Source: Zunongwangia sp. HGR-M22 (GTDB taxonomy: Bacteria > Bacteroidota > Bacteroidia > Flavobacteriales > Flavobacteriaceae). Taken from it: a DNA stretch of 64,000 nt. The translations under genes were made by a program, and so were the position numbers. Numbering within the stretch: position 1 is the stretch's first letter; every line of letters starts with the position of its first letter. Below, in pieces: positions 25,718 through 34,595 of the stretch. The DNA lies in contig NZ_CP115159.1 in the NCBI RefSeq assembly GCF_027594425.1, positions 2,496,001-2,560,000 on the forward strand. Reading direction: 5' to 3'. The notes beneath the pieces were generated by a model. That model had not been told where the DNA came from. It ran no database searches and saw nothing but the letters and a program-made list of their open reading frames with translations.

Positions 25718-25748
25718 CAAAACTACAACTAATTTTACTATTTTCAAA
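25718..25748 (-). promoter_or_regulatory. Consensus Bacteroidota promoter of rpsA
   Basis: On the minus strand TTTG (25748-25745), a 19-base spacer and TAGTTTTG (25725-25718) match both consensus elements exactly. It uses the same -7 sequence and spacer length as the promoter of the Nudix regulator. Confidence 0.82.
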
Positions 25749-25759
25749 TAGTAGGTAAA

Positions 25760-26944
25760 TCAATTTACTTCTGAAATAGATTTTTTAAAAGCAAAGTGAA
25801 ATATTAAGATCAAAATAGCATAAAACAGGCCTAAACTAGCCACACCTCTCCATTGAAAAAGTTCCCAAGCATAGGCTCCAGTAGTAGTACCCAGTGCACC
25901 ACCAATAAAGTAACCAACCATGTAGATAGTGTTAATCCTATTACGAGCATCTGGATTTCTTGAAAAAATAATATTTTGATTTGTAATATGTAGCGATTGC
26001 AATCCCATATCTACTAAAATAACGCCTATAACCAATCCGAATATAGAATGGCCCGAAAACTCAAATACAACCCATGCAAAAATCATAATTGCAGTTGCAA
26101 TGGTTATCAGCAGGTTTTTATTCATTCGGTCACTTAACTTGCCAATAAGACTTGCCGCTAAAGCTCCGGCTATTCCTAAAACTCCAAAGGCTCCTGCGAT
26201 ACCACTTCCGTAGTTAAAATTATCTTCCATTAAAAATACAAGCGTCGTCCAAAAAGCACTAAAACCTGCAAAGCCTAAACCTCCTCTTACGGCTGCTAAT
26301 CTTACTGATGGTTCGGATTTAAAATATCCCCAAAGGGATTGCATTAACTCCTTATAGGTTCCTTTAAAATCTGGCTGCAATTCTGGTAATTTTAATTTTA
26401 GTAACAACCAGAAAACCAACATAATCCCGGCGGCAATAAAATACATTAAACGCCATCCAAAGTATTCTCCTACAAACCCACTTATAAATCGGCTACCCAA
26501 TATCCCGATAAGTAATCCACTCATCACTATACCAATAGCACTACCTCGCTTTTCCGGTTTTGCAAGTTGTGCGGCCATAGGGACAAATACTTGAGGAACA
26601 ACGCATGAAAATCCAACAAAAAAACCTGAGATTATTAAAATAGGAAGACTTTGTGCTAAGGCCATCGCCAATAGACTAGCGATGATAAATATAAAATCTA
26701 TCATTACCATTTTTTTTCTAGGAAACTTATCTCCTAACGGAATGATAAACAACAACCCAAAGGCATAACCTAATTGCGTAAAAAGCGGAATATTACTTAC
26801 CGCCGATTCTGAAACTTGAAAATCTTTAGCCATTAAACTTAATAATGGCTGATTATAATAATTATTTGCGACCACTAAACCGGCTCCCGCAGACATTAAA
26901 TATAAAATTGATGTTTTTAAACCCTCTTCCCTATTTGCTGGCAT
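25760..26944 (-). CDS. Major facilitator superfamily transporter
   Basis: The 394-residue protein has about 12 hydrophobic segments and the MFS loop 2-3 motif GDKFPRKKMVMID near residues 75-90. The start region YLMSAGAGLVVANNYYNQPLLSLMA, with the asparagine/tyrosine-rich NNYYNQP, is shared by the YgaY/NepI-like drug or nucleoside exporter group. The substrate cannot be read from sequence. It begins 3 bases after the cmk stop, so it is probably cotranscribed with cmk, inserted between cmk and rpsA, which are adjacent in many other bacteria. Confidence 0.9.
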   Translation of the reverse strand: MPANREEGLKTSILYLMSAGAGLVVANNYYNQPLLSLMAKDFQVSESAVSNIPLFTQLGYAFGLLFIIPLGDKFPRKKMVMIDFIFIIASLLAMALAQSLPILIISGFFVGFSCVVPQVFVPMAAQLAKPEKRGSAIGIVMSGLLIGILGSRFISGFVGEYFGWRLMYFIAAGIMLVFWLLLKLKLPELQPDFKGTYKELMQSLWGYFKSEPSVRLAAVRGGLGFAGFSAFWTTLVFLMEDNFNYGSGIAGAFGVLGIAGALAASLIGKLSDRMNKNLLITIATAIMIFAWVVFEFSGHSIFGLVIGVILVDMGLQSLHITNQNIIFSRNPDARNRINTIYMVGYFIGGALGTTTGAYAWELFQWRGVASLGLFYAILILIFHFAFKKSISEVN

Positions 26945-26947
26945 TAC

Positions 26948-27640
26948 TTAGGCTTCAGTTTTTTCTTTTACCAGAGAAAGTATTTTATCGAACTGTTCTT
27001 CTTTGCTAAGATTTGAGTTATCAATAATTATTGCATCATCAGCTTTTACCAAAGGCGAAGTTTCCCTAGTAGAGTCTAGATGATCTCGCTCTTCAACATT
27101 TTTTAGGACATCCTCGTAATTTACGTCTTCTCCTTTTTCTTTTAATTCTGCATATCTACGTTCGGCTCTTTTTTCAGCAGAAGCCGTCATAAATAATTTC
27201 AACTCGGCATCCGGGAATACCACCGTACCAATATCGCGACCATCCATTACCACACCACCATCTTTACCAATTTCATGTTGCTGCTTTACTAACATTTTTC
27301 GCACCTCGGGAATTGCCGCTACTTTACTCACGTTATTGGAAACTTCCATTAAACGAATTTCTTTTTCAACATTCTCGTTATTTAAATGAATTATACCATA
27401 ACCTAGATCTTCGTCATAAATAAACTTCACGCTGATAAAAGCAAGATGTCTTAATATTGCTTCTTCATCAACTTTATTATCGGTTACCATAATTTTACGC
27501 ATCGCATATAGGGTCACTGCGCGATACATTGCGCCGGTATCTACATAAATATACCCTAATTTTTTTGCTAATTGCTTTGCTACAGTGCTTTTCCCGGTAG
27601 AAGAGTAACCATCAATGGCAATAGTTATTTTTTTACTCAT
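26948..27640 (-). CDS. cmk: (d)CMP kinase
   Basis: The 230-residue protein has the P-loop GYSSTGKST at residues 11-19, followed by VDTGAMYRAVTLYA. Further conserved are VVMDGRDIGTVVFP and, in the lid region, RRYAEL and ERDHLDSTRETSPLVKA. It phosphorylates CMP and dCMP. Length is normal. A TAnnTTTG box lies about 17 bases upstream of the start. It is the first gene of a cmk-MFS unit upstream of rpsA. Confidence 0.97.
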   Translation of the reverse strand: MSKKITIAIDGYSSTGKSTVAKQLAKKLGYIYVDTGAMYRAVTLYAMRKIMVTDNKVDEEAILRHLAFISVKFIYDEDLGYGIIHLNNENVEKEIRLMEVSNNVSKVAAIPEVRKMLVKQQHEIGKDGGVVMDGRDIGTVVFPDAELKLFMTASAEKRAERRYAELKEKGEDVNYEDVLKNVEERDHLDSTRETSPLVKADDAIIIDNSNLSKEEQFDKILSLVKEKTEA

Positions 27641-27656
27641 TTAGTTGAAGTTTTTA

Positions 27657-27664
27657 CAAAAATA
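27657..27664 (-). promoter_or_regulatory. Putative -7 box of cmk
   Basis: The minus strand reads TATTTTTG, an exact TAnnTTTG match 16 bases before the ATG. No TTG was found at the -33 spacing. Confidence 0.4.
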
Positions 27665-27896
27665 GAGAATTGAAATTTGATTAAAGAATTCATACGCTAT
27701 GCTAAAATATTTTTCCAATCTTTTATAAGGAGAATAAATTATTACTCATATCGCACTGAAAAACAAATATTTAATAAAAAAAATAAACTATCCTAGACTG
27801 AAATTGAGTAAAATATCTTAAAAATGTTAACAATTTTATTTGTGTACAAATATTTTTTTAGATTTTTTTAACAAAAATTTCAATTTAAATAAAACA

Positions 27897-28532
27897 ATGA
27901 AATCAATCAACATCAAAATTTTAGCTATTTTATCTATTCTAGTTTTAGGAAGTTGTGCTTCTCGTTATTCTGAAATTGAACCAGAAAGTCTACCGTATGG
28001 TTCTATGAATAAGGATAAAGACATTGCTATGCAATTTCAGTATCGACTACTTTCCAAAAAATATGCTAGTAAAGAAAAAAATAAGGGATTAAAATTAGTT
28101 GCTCTAAAAATTTTAAATAATAGTGATAAAAGTTATTTTTTTGGTGAAGATTTAAGACTTACTTATAATGATGGATCTCCGGTCGTTTTTGCAACTACCA
28201 ATCAAACTTATGATATGTTAAAACAAAAATCTGGCTTCTATTTTCTTTATCTATTACTTTCTCCCACGAAATTTACTACTTCTCGTAGCGATCAATACGG
28301 TAACATGCAAACAACTAATAATATTCCAATAGGCCTTTTAATTGGCCCAGGTATTTCGTTACTTAACTTTTTTAAAGCTAAAAATGCTAATAATAGTTTT
28401 AAAGCTGAACTTGATAAATATGAATTGTTCAATAAAGAGATACCGGCTGGAAAAACGGTGTATGGACTTGTAGGAATAAAATCTACACAATTTAAAGAAT
28501 TGAAAGCTGAAATCGAATTTTCTGATAACTAA
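27897..28532 (+). CDS. Lipoprotein of unknown function
   Basis: The start is the ATG at 27897, giving 211 residues with the lipoprotein signal ILAILSILVLGSC. The earlier in-frame start would put a long extension in front of the signal peptide. The mature part has a strand-rich N-terminal half (LKLVALKILNNSDKSYFF) and a possible membrane-associated stretch PIGLLIGPGISLLNFF. The ending, with NKEIPAGKTVYGLVGI, is typical of flavobacterial surface lipoproteins. I do not recognise a family. It is a single-gene unit with a terminator. Confidence 0.7.
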   Translation: MKSINIKILAILSILVLGSCASRYSEIEPESLPYGSMNKDKDIAMQFQYRLLSKKYASKEKNKGLKLVALKILNNSDKSYFFGEDLRLTYNDGSPVVFATTNQTYDMLKQKSGFYFLYLLLSPTKFTTSRSDQYGNMQTTNNIPIGLLIGPGISLLNFFKAKNANNSFKAELDKYELFNKEIPAGKTVYGLVGIKSTQFKELKAEIEFSDN

Positions 28533-28581
28533 AGACCGTATTTAAAGTTTTCTTGCAAGGATTGAGGATTATTATATTTAC

Positions 28582-28618
28582 AAAAAATCCGGCATGATTA
28601 AACTGTGCCGGATTTTTT
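28582..28618. terminator. Bidirectional terminator between the lipoprotein gene and lon
   Basis: AAAAAATCCGGCA pairs perfectly with TGCCGGATTTTTT (13 bases) around an 11-base loop. It faces the 3' ends of two convergent genes. Confidence 0.9.
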
Positions 28619-28649
28619 TATCTACCTTATTAATTAAAATAAATTACTC

Positions 28650-31100
28650 TTATAATTCCTTTGCATTTTTCACTTTTTCGTTCGTGATAGCAATGTCTAT
28701 TACCTCACTCATATCATTAACGTAATGAAAAGTAAGACCTTTTAAATATTCATCTTTAATTTCCTTTATGTCACGTTCATTTTCTTTACAAAGAATAAGT
28801 TCTTTAATTTTTGCCCTTTTAGCGGCAAGAATTTTTTCTTTAATTCCTCCAACGGGAAGCACTTTACCTCGTAAAGTAATTTCTCCTGTCATTGCGATAC
28901 TGTTCTTTACTTTTTTCTGCGTAAATAAAGAAACTAAAGAAGTAAGCATAGTAATCCCTGCACTTGGTCCATCTTTAGGCGTTGCCCCTTCTGGCACGTG
29001 AATGTGTACATTGTACTTTTCAAATATCCCAGCGTCTATACCCAAATCGTCAGAATTAGCTTTAATGTATTCCATAGCTAGGGTAGCCGATTCTTTCATT
29101 ACTTTACCAAGATTTCCGGTAATATTTAAATTTCCTTTTCCTTTAGATAAAATAGATTCTATAAAAAGAATATCACCGCCAACCTGCGTCCATGCCAAAC
29201 CTGTAACTACTCCTGCTACTTCATTATTCTCGTATTTATCTCTTTCTAAACGCGGGCTACCAAGAATTTCCAGAATATCTTCATTGGTTACTTTTACATT
29301 ATATTCTTCTTCCATAGCGATACTCTTAGCACCATAGCGCACTACCTTTGCTATTTGCTTCTCTAAAGCACGAACTCCAGATTCTCGCGTGTAACCTTCC
29401 ACTATTTTCTCTAACTGAGATTTGCCGATTTTAAGATCGTCTTTGGTTAATCCATGCTCTTTTAACTGCTTCGGAAGCAAATGACGCTTCGCTATCTCGA
29501 TCTTTTCTTCAATAGTATAACCAGTAACATTAATAATCTCCATACGATCGCGTAAGGCCGGCTGAATCGTATTTAGATTATTACAAGTTGCAATAAACAT
29601 TACCTTAGAAAGATCGTAACCTAATTCTAAGAAATTGTCATGAAATTCACTGTTCTGCTCTGGATCTAAAACCTCTAATAATGCTGAAGAAGGATCTCCT
29701 GCATTACCGATACTTAATTTATCAATTTCATCCAGAACAAAAACCGGATTACTGGTTCCTGCCTTTTTAAGACTTTGGATAATCCTACCCGGCATTGCAC
29801 CAATATAAGTTTTACGATGCCCTCTAATTTCAGCTTCATCTCTTAAGCCACCTAAAGAAATTCGTACGTACTCACGTCCTAAAGCTTCTGCCACAGATTT
29901 CCCTAAACTTGTTTTACCGACTCCCGGAGGGCCATAAAGACAAAGAATAGGCGATTTCATATCATTACGCAATTTTAAAACTGCCAGATATTCTATAATT
30001 CTCCGTTTTACATCGTCCAGACCATAATGATCGCGATCTAAAACTTTTTTAGCACGTTTAAGATCAAATTTATCTTTGCTAAATTCTTCCCATGGTAAGT
30101 CTAAAAATAAATCCAGATAGTTACGCTGTATGGAATATTCAGCTACCTGAGGATTCATTCGTTGCATTTTAGATAGTTCTTTATCAAAATGCTTTTGCAC
30201 GTTTTCGTCCCATTTTTTATCCTTCGAGCGTAAACGCATTTCTTCAATTTCATCTTCATGAGAAACACCACCTAGCTCTTCCTGAATGGTTTTCATCTGT
30301 TGATGCAAGAAATATTCGCGTTGTTGCTGGCTCATATCACTCTGCACTTTAGACTGAATGTCGTTTTTAAGTGCGAGTTTTTGATTCTCAACGTTCATAA
30401 ATTTTAAGGTCGCTAATGCGCGTTCCTTAAGATCGTTGGTTGCCAGTAAATTTTGCTTCTCCTCTACTGAAAGATTCATATTTGAAGAAACAAAATTGAT
30501 TAAAAATGAGCTACTTTCTATATTCTTTATAGCGAAAGAAGCTTCAGTTGGAATATTTGGGCTGCTCTTAATGATCTGAAGTGCCAAATCTTTAATCGAA
30601 TCGATAATAGCACCAAATTCCTCGTTTTCAGCATTAGGTCTGGTTTCAGGAATTTCTTCAACATTCGCTCTCAAGAAAGGATCTTCCTGAGTAACTTCAG
30701 TAATATTAAATCGTTTTTTTCCCTGAATAATTACCGTTGTATTCCCATCGGGCATTTTAAGAACCCTAAGAATACGAGCAACAACTCCGATATTATTAAT
30801 GTCTTTAACGCCGGGATTTTCTACCTCTTCATCTTTTTGAGAAACAACACCGATAGTTTTTTCAGCATTATTTGCTTCGTTTATCAGTTTAATCGAAGCA
30901 TCTCTTCCCGCTGTGATTGGTATTACCACACCCGGGAAAAGTACCGTATTACGCAACGGTAAAATTGGGAGATTTTTGGGTAATTCTTCTTTATTTATTT
31001 CCTCTTCATCTTCAGGCGTCATTAACGGTATTAACTCTGCATCTTCATTTATACCTTGTAATGACAAACTGTCAATATCCGTAAATTTTGTTTTAGCCAT
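28650..31100 (-). CDS. lon: ATP-dependent protease Lon
   Basis: The 816-residue protein has all Lon parts in order. They are the N-terminal LON domain ([14 protein letters not shown]), a coiled stretch, the AAA+ module with Walker [10 protein letters not shown] and Walker [10 protein letters not shown], and the C-terminal protease domain. Catalytic S713 lies in PKDGPSAG and K756 in GGIKEK. It degrades misfolded and regulatory proteins in the cytoplasm. Length is normal for the phylum. It is divergent from the ECF sigma operon with about 210 bases between. No heat-shock-type promoter could be assigned. Confidence 0.98.
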   Translation of the reverse strand: MAKTKFTDIDSLSLQGINEDAELIPLMTPEDEEEINKEELPKNLPILPLRNTVLFPGVVIPITAGRDASIKLINEANNAEKTIGVVSQKDEEVENPGVKDINNIGVVARILRVLKMPDGNTTVIIQGKKRFNITEVTQEDPFLRANVEEIPETRPNAENEEFGAIIDSIKDLALQIIKSSPNIPTEASFAIKNIESSSFLINFVSSNMNLSVEEKQNLLATNDLKERALATLKFMNVENQKLALKNDIQSKVQSDMSQQQREYFLHQQMKTIQEELGGVSHEDEIEEMRLRSKDKKWDENVQKHFDKELSKMQRMNPQVAEYSIQRNYLDLFLDLPWEEFSKDKFDLKRAKKVLDRDHYGLDDVKRRIIEYLAVLKLRNDMKSPILCLYGPPGVGKTSLGKSVAEALGREYVRISLGGLRDEAEIRGHRKTYIGAMPGRIIQSLKKAGTSNPVFVLDEIDKLSIGNAGDPSSALLEVLDPEQNSEFHDNFLELGYDLSKVMFIATCNNLNTIQPALRDRMEIINVTGYTIEEKIEIAKRHLLPKQLKEHGLTKDDLKIGKSQLEKIVEGYTRESGVRALEKQIAKVVRYGAKSIAMEEEYNVKVTNEDILEILGSPRLERDKYENNEVAGVVTGLAWTQVGGDILFIESILSKGKGNLNITGNLGKVMKESATLAMEYIKANSDDLGIDAGIFEKYNVHIHVPEGATPKDGPSAGITMLTSLVSLFTQKKVKNSIAMTGEITLRGKVLPVGGIKEKILAAKRAKIKELILCKENERDIKEIKDEYLKGLTFHYVNDMSEVIDIAITNEKVKNAKEL

Positions 31101-31313
31101 AAGTTATCTTTAAAAGTCAAACTGTCACTGCAGTTTGTATATTTTGTTTCGTTTTGAGACTTTAACCCCTACAAATAGTGTAATTCAGGTAGTTAAATTT
31201 GCTGCTTTATAATTGTTTCAATTCCTATGCCATCATATTTTTTTGTAAAACATTTTCTAAAAGTGTAACAAATCAAATCCTATTCTATCTTTATACTAGA
31301 AACAGGATAATTT

Positions 31314-31871
31314 TTGCAACCAACCATCACACATATTGAAGATCTTGTAAATGGATGCCGAGTAGGAAACCAACGTGCACAAATGGAGATTTATAATCGC
31401 TATTACAAAGCCATGTATAATACCTCTTTGAGAATTGTGCATCATAGCGCTGAGGCGGAGGATATCATGCAAGAGTCTTTCTTGAATGCTTTTGAGAAAA
31501 TCGATCAATTTAAAGCTGAAGCTTCTTTTGGCGCCTGGCTGAAGCGAATTGTCGTTAATAATAGTATTAATGCGCACAATAAAAAGTCGAAATACGAAGA
31601 AGTAAGTTATAAGGATTATCTAAAAAACGAAACCGAAGAAAATGAAGGGATAACAACTACCGATACTCAAAATAAAAAAGTAAAAATGGTTTTAGAGGCA
31701 ATGCAAGATTTAAAAGAAAGTTACAGAATCTGCCTTACGTTGCATCTAATCGAAGGTTATGATTACGAAGAAATAGGAGATATTTTAAATATTTCTTATG
31801 CCAACTGCAGAACTACCATTTCTAGAGCTAAAGAAAGTTTAAGAAAAAAAATGATGAAAGATGAAAAATGA
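31314..31871 (+). CDS. ECF RNA polymerase sigma factor
   Basis: The 185-residue protein has sigma region 2 (NRYYKAMYNTSLRIV and AEDIMQESFLNAFEKI) and region 4 (LTLHLIEGYDYEEIGDILN, NCRTTISRAKESLRKKM). The start is TTG at 31314. A stop codon lies two codons upstream in frame, and the first ATG would remove the beginning of region 2. It overlaps the next gene, which encodes a membrane protein like an anti-sigma factor. This is the usual layout of an ECF pair. The signal it responds to is unknown. Confidence 0.93.
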   Translation: MQPTITHIEDLVNGCRVGNQRAQMEIYNRYYKAMYNTSLRIVHHSAEAEDIMQESFLNAFEKIDQFKAEASFGAWLKRIVVNNSINAHNKKSKYEEVSYKDYLKNETEENEGITTTDTQNKKVKMVLEAMQDLKESYRICLTLHLIEGYDYEEIGDILNISYANCRTTISRAKESLRKKMMKDEK

Positions 31872-32418
31872 TGATTTTTTTGAGGATTTAAAAGAATTAG
31901 ACTTCGATATTGCTGAACCTAACGCAGATCACGAAGATCGATTTTTAGAAAAGCTCAACACCAAAAATAAAGCTCCTAAAACAGGAAAACTTAGAAAGCT
32001 TTGGATTCCCATAAGTAGCATTGCTGCGGCCTTAATTATCGCATTCCTTGCTTTTGGAAATGTATTTTCTTCTCCGGTTTTTGGTAAAGAGAGTGGTTTA
32101 GCAGCTGTTTCACCAAAAATGAAAGAAACGCAAGACTTCTATAGCATGCTTATCGAAAGAGAGCTGAAATCACTGGAAGGAGAACGTAGTCCAAAAACCA
32201 ATAAGATCATTAATGATGCATTGGTGCAAATGGAAAACTTAGAAAAAGAATACAAAAAATTAAAAAAAGATCTTTTAGAAAGTGGGCAGGATCAACGAGT
32301 AATCTATGCGATGATTAACAATTTTCAGCAAAGAATTGAATTGCTAAATCAGGTTCTAGACCAGATTCAAACTATAAAACAACTAAAGACACAAGAAAAT
32401 GAAACTAACATTATATAA
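31861..32418 (+). CDS. Putative membrane-bound anti-sigma factor
   Basis: The 185-residue protein overlaps the sigma gene by 11 bases. It has an acidic N-terminal cytoplasmic part of about 45 residues, a single membrane span (WIPISSIAAALIIAFLAF), and an external part rich in charged helices (MENLEKEYKKLKKDLLES) suggestive of a coiled coil. Position, overlap and topology point to an anti-sigma factor, though no zinc-finger HxxxCxxC motif is present. The function is inferred from context. Confidence 0.75.
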   Translation: MKNDDFFEDLKELDFDIAEPNADHEDRFLEKLNTKNKAPKTGKLRKLWIPISSIAAALIIAFLAFGNVFSSPVFGKESGLAAVSPKMKETQDFYSMLIERELKSLEGERSPKTNKIINDALVQMENLEKEYKKLKKDLLESGQDQRVIYAMINNFQQRIELLNQVLDQIQTIKQLKTQENETNII

Positions 32419-33490
32419 ACTGTTTTTGCTTGCATTTTTGCTACCATTAGTAAGTTTTGCAAGTAACGATTTAGTGGCTAAGCATACTAAAGACAAGACC
32501 ATTAAAAAAGAATTTAAAGTTTCTCGAAGTGGCATCTTAGACATTAATAACAACTACGGAAATGTTGATATTTCTACCTGGAACGAAAATCGAATTGTAA
32601 TCCAGGTATTCATAAAAACGAGTGGTAATGATTTGGAACGTGTTCAGAACAAATTAGACGATATTTCAGTAGAATTTCATCAAAGCGGAAATCTCGTAAG
32701 TGCTGAAACACATTATCAAAAAGAAGATCGATCCTGGTGGAGCGGATTGTTTAGCAGCAATAATAATGTAAACATGGAGATTAATTATGTTATTAAAGCA
32801 CCTGCAAATCATGACATGGTAATCGACAACGATTATGGTGCCATCTATATCGATAAGGTTCTTGGCAATACCGATATTTCTTGTGATTATGGTAAAATAG
32901 ATATTGGCGAGTTAAGAGGTCGAAGGAATATATTAAATTTCGATTACACCCGTAACTGCCATTTTGGATATATAAGTTCTGCAGAAATCGATGCCGATTA
33001 TTCTGGTTTTACTATTGAAGAAGCCGAGGAATTAATAGTAAGTGCAGATTATAGTGATTCGAATATCGAAAAGGTATCACGCTTAAAATTCAATTGTGAT
33101 TATGGCAGTATTCGAATAGATAAAGTAAAACATCTAAATGCAGACGGGGATTATTTGAGTACTAAAATTGGTCGTGTATTCGGTTCTCTAAATATCAATC
33201 AGGATTATGGCTCGATAACTATTGAAAAATTAATAAACGGATTAGAAAGCGTTTACATCGATACAGATTATGCAGGAATACGCCTAGGTTACGATGCCGA
33301 AATGGATTTTGTTTTCGATGTACAAACTTCTTATGGCGGCGTTAAAGGAACCGAAGATTTAGAGATCACTAAGCGGCATGATCGCAATACCAGCAAAGAT
33401 ATTTCCGGATATTACGGCAATCAAAATAGCCGAAATTCGATAAATATTTCAACAAGTTACGGAAGTGTAAGTTTTCAAAAAGTAAGATAA
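32399..33490 (+). CDS. Secreted DUF4097-like beta-helix protein
   Basis: The 363-residue protein has a signal peptide (LFLLAFLLPLVSFA) and many short repeats built around D/N-Y-G, such as NNYGNVDIST, DNDYGAIYID, SCDYGKIDIG and QDYGSITIE. Each is about 20-25 residues, the mark of a stacked beta-helix related to DUF4097. It overlaps the anti-sigma-like gene by 20 bases, so it is translated in the same operon. It is likely displayed on the cell surface or in the periplasm. Its ligand is unknown. Confidence 0.8.
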   Translation: MKLTLYKLFLLAFLLPLVSFASNDLVAKHTKDKTIKKEFKVSRSGILDINNNYGNVDISTWNENRIVIQVFIKTSGNDLERVQNKLDDISVEFHQSGNLVSAETHYQKEDRSWWSGLFSSNNNVNMEINYVIKAPANHDMVIDNDYGAIYIDKVLGNTDISCDYGKIDIGELRGRRNILNFDYTRNCHFGYISSAEIDADYSGFTIEEAEELIVSADYSDSNIEKVSRLKFNCDYGSIRIDKVKHLNADGDYLSTKIGRVFGSLNINQDYGSITIEKLINGLESVYIDTDYAGIRLGYDAEMDFVFDVQTSYGGVKGTEDLEITKRHDRNTSKDISGYYGNQNSRNSINISTSYGSVSFQKVR

Positions 33491-33544
33491 AATTTAAATA
33501 AAATCAATAAAGCCAAGTTGGCATAACCATTAATCAATCAAATC

Positions 33545-34279
33545 ATGAAAAAATCAATTTTAGCAGCATTCGCTTTATTTTTAGGAATAACCTCAGCAAA
33601 CGCACAATGGTGGAGCAGCAACAAGAACATTAAAGGCAACGGAGAAGTTGTCACTAAATCCCGAAAAACTTCAGACTACGACAAAGTGAGCCTAGTAGGC
33701 TTTATGGATGTCGTATTAGTACGAGGAAATGAAGGTGATTTAACGATTGAAGCAGAAAGCAATCTTCAGGAATATATTTCTACGGAAGTTAAAAGCGGCT
33801 CGCTAAAAATTTCAGTAGAAAAAGGAGTAAATATTAGTCCGTCGCGAAACAAAAGCATTAAGATCACCGTTCCTTTTAAAGATCTTGAGGGCGCATATAT
33901 CACCGGAAGTGGAGATATTTGGACAGAAGACAAAATTACCGCAAAAGATTTTTCGTTATCGGTAACAGGAAGCGGTGATCTAAAACTGGAAATCGAAGCC
34001 GATAAAATTAAGGGCTCGGTAACAGGGAGTGGCGATATAATTTTAGACGGACAGACAAACGAATTGAATTGCAGCGTTACAGGATCTGGAGATTTTGAAG
34101 CCTTTAAGCTAATAGCCAATTATGTAAATGCACAGGTTTCTGGCTCTGGTGACATCATGGTTTATGCTGAAAAAGAATTAAACGCAAAAGTTGCGGGATC
34201 TGGAGATATAGAATATAAAGGGAGTCCCGCAAAGGAAAATTTTAAAACTTCAGGCTCTGGAGATATTTCAAAATATTAA
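33545..34279 (+). CDS. Secreted GIN-domain (DUF2807) protein
   Basis: The 244-residue protein has a signal peptide (ILAAFALFLGITSANAQ) and the head GIN domain, defined by a phased VTGSGD/SGSGDI repeat occurring seven times between residues about 118 and the C-terminus. The first half has KVSLVGFMDVVLVRG typical of this domain. The repeat builds a regular beta-helix. It follows the DUF4097-like gene by 54 bases and is last in the sigma operon, with a strong terminator after it. GIN proteins are widespread in Bacteroidota with no settled function. Confidence 0.87.
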   Translation: MKKSILAAFALFLGITSANAQWWSSNKNIKGNGEVVTKSRKTSDYDKVSLVGFMDVVLVRGNEGDLTIEAESNLQEYISTEVKSGSLKISVEKGVNISPSRNKSIKITVPFKDLEGAYITGSGDIWTEDKITAKDFSLSVTGSGDLKLEIEADKIKGSVTGSGDIILDGQTNELNCSVTGSGDFEAFKLIANYVNAQVSGSGDIMVYAEKELNAKVAGSGDIEYKGSPAKENFKTSGSGDISKY

Positions 34280-34595
34280 TCGGCTTAAAAAATAATTATT
34301 GTTTAGTTTTTGAATCGAAAAGTCTCTTCTATAATTACAGAAGAGACTTTTTTGTGGATGAAATCTAGCAAACAGCAATTTAATATATTCGTTTGGCCCC
34401 AAAACAAAAAAATCAGTGAATTAAAAATCTTAATTTTTATCTATTTTATCATCGTGCCGTGTATCGGTATTATTTGTTTCAAAGACATATAGAATTCAGA
34501 ATTAAACTAATGTAATCCTGATTCCCAACTCTTTTTTCTCTCGTCTCTTTTCTATAATCTATATTCTAACAGCTCAGCGATCTCATATCTTATTT
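34280..34595. other. Intergenic region after the sigma operon
   Basis: This 316-base stretch holds the terminator at 34318-34353 and otherwise AT-rich sequence. A short reading frame here runs through the terminator and is not credible. Confidence 0.5.
34318..34353 (+). terminator. Strong terminator of the sigma/GIN operon
   Basis: AAAAGTCTCTTCT and AGAAGAGACTTTT form a perfect 13-base stem with an 8-base loop, followed by more T, 39 bases after the stop. Confidence 0.92.

Noticed and set aside
33900..34279. DNA tandem repeat in the GIN-domain gene
   Set aside because: The regular GSGD spacing is a protein-level repeat with variable codons, typical of the domain, not a nucleotide repeat or CRISPR-like array.
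34310..34492. 60-codon reading frame after the GIN-domain gene
   Set aside because: It runs through the perfect 13-base terminator hairpin at 34318-34353 and has no family resemblance or start signal.
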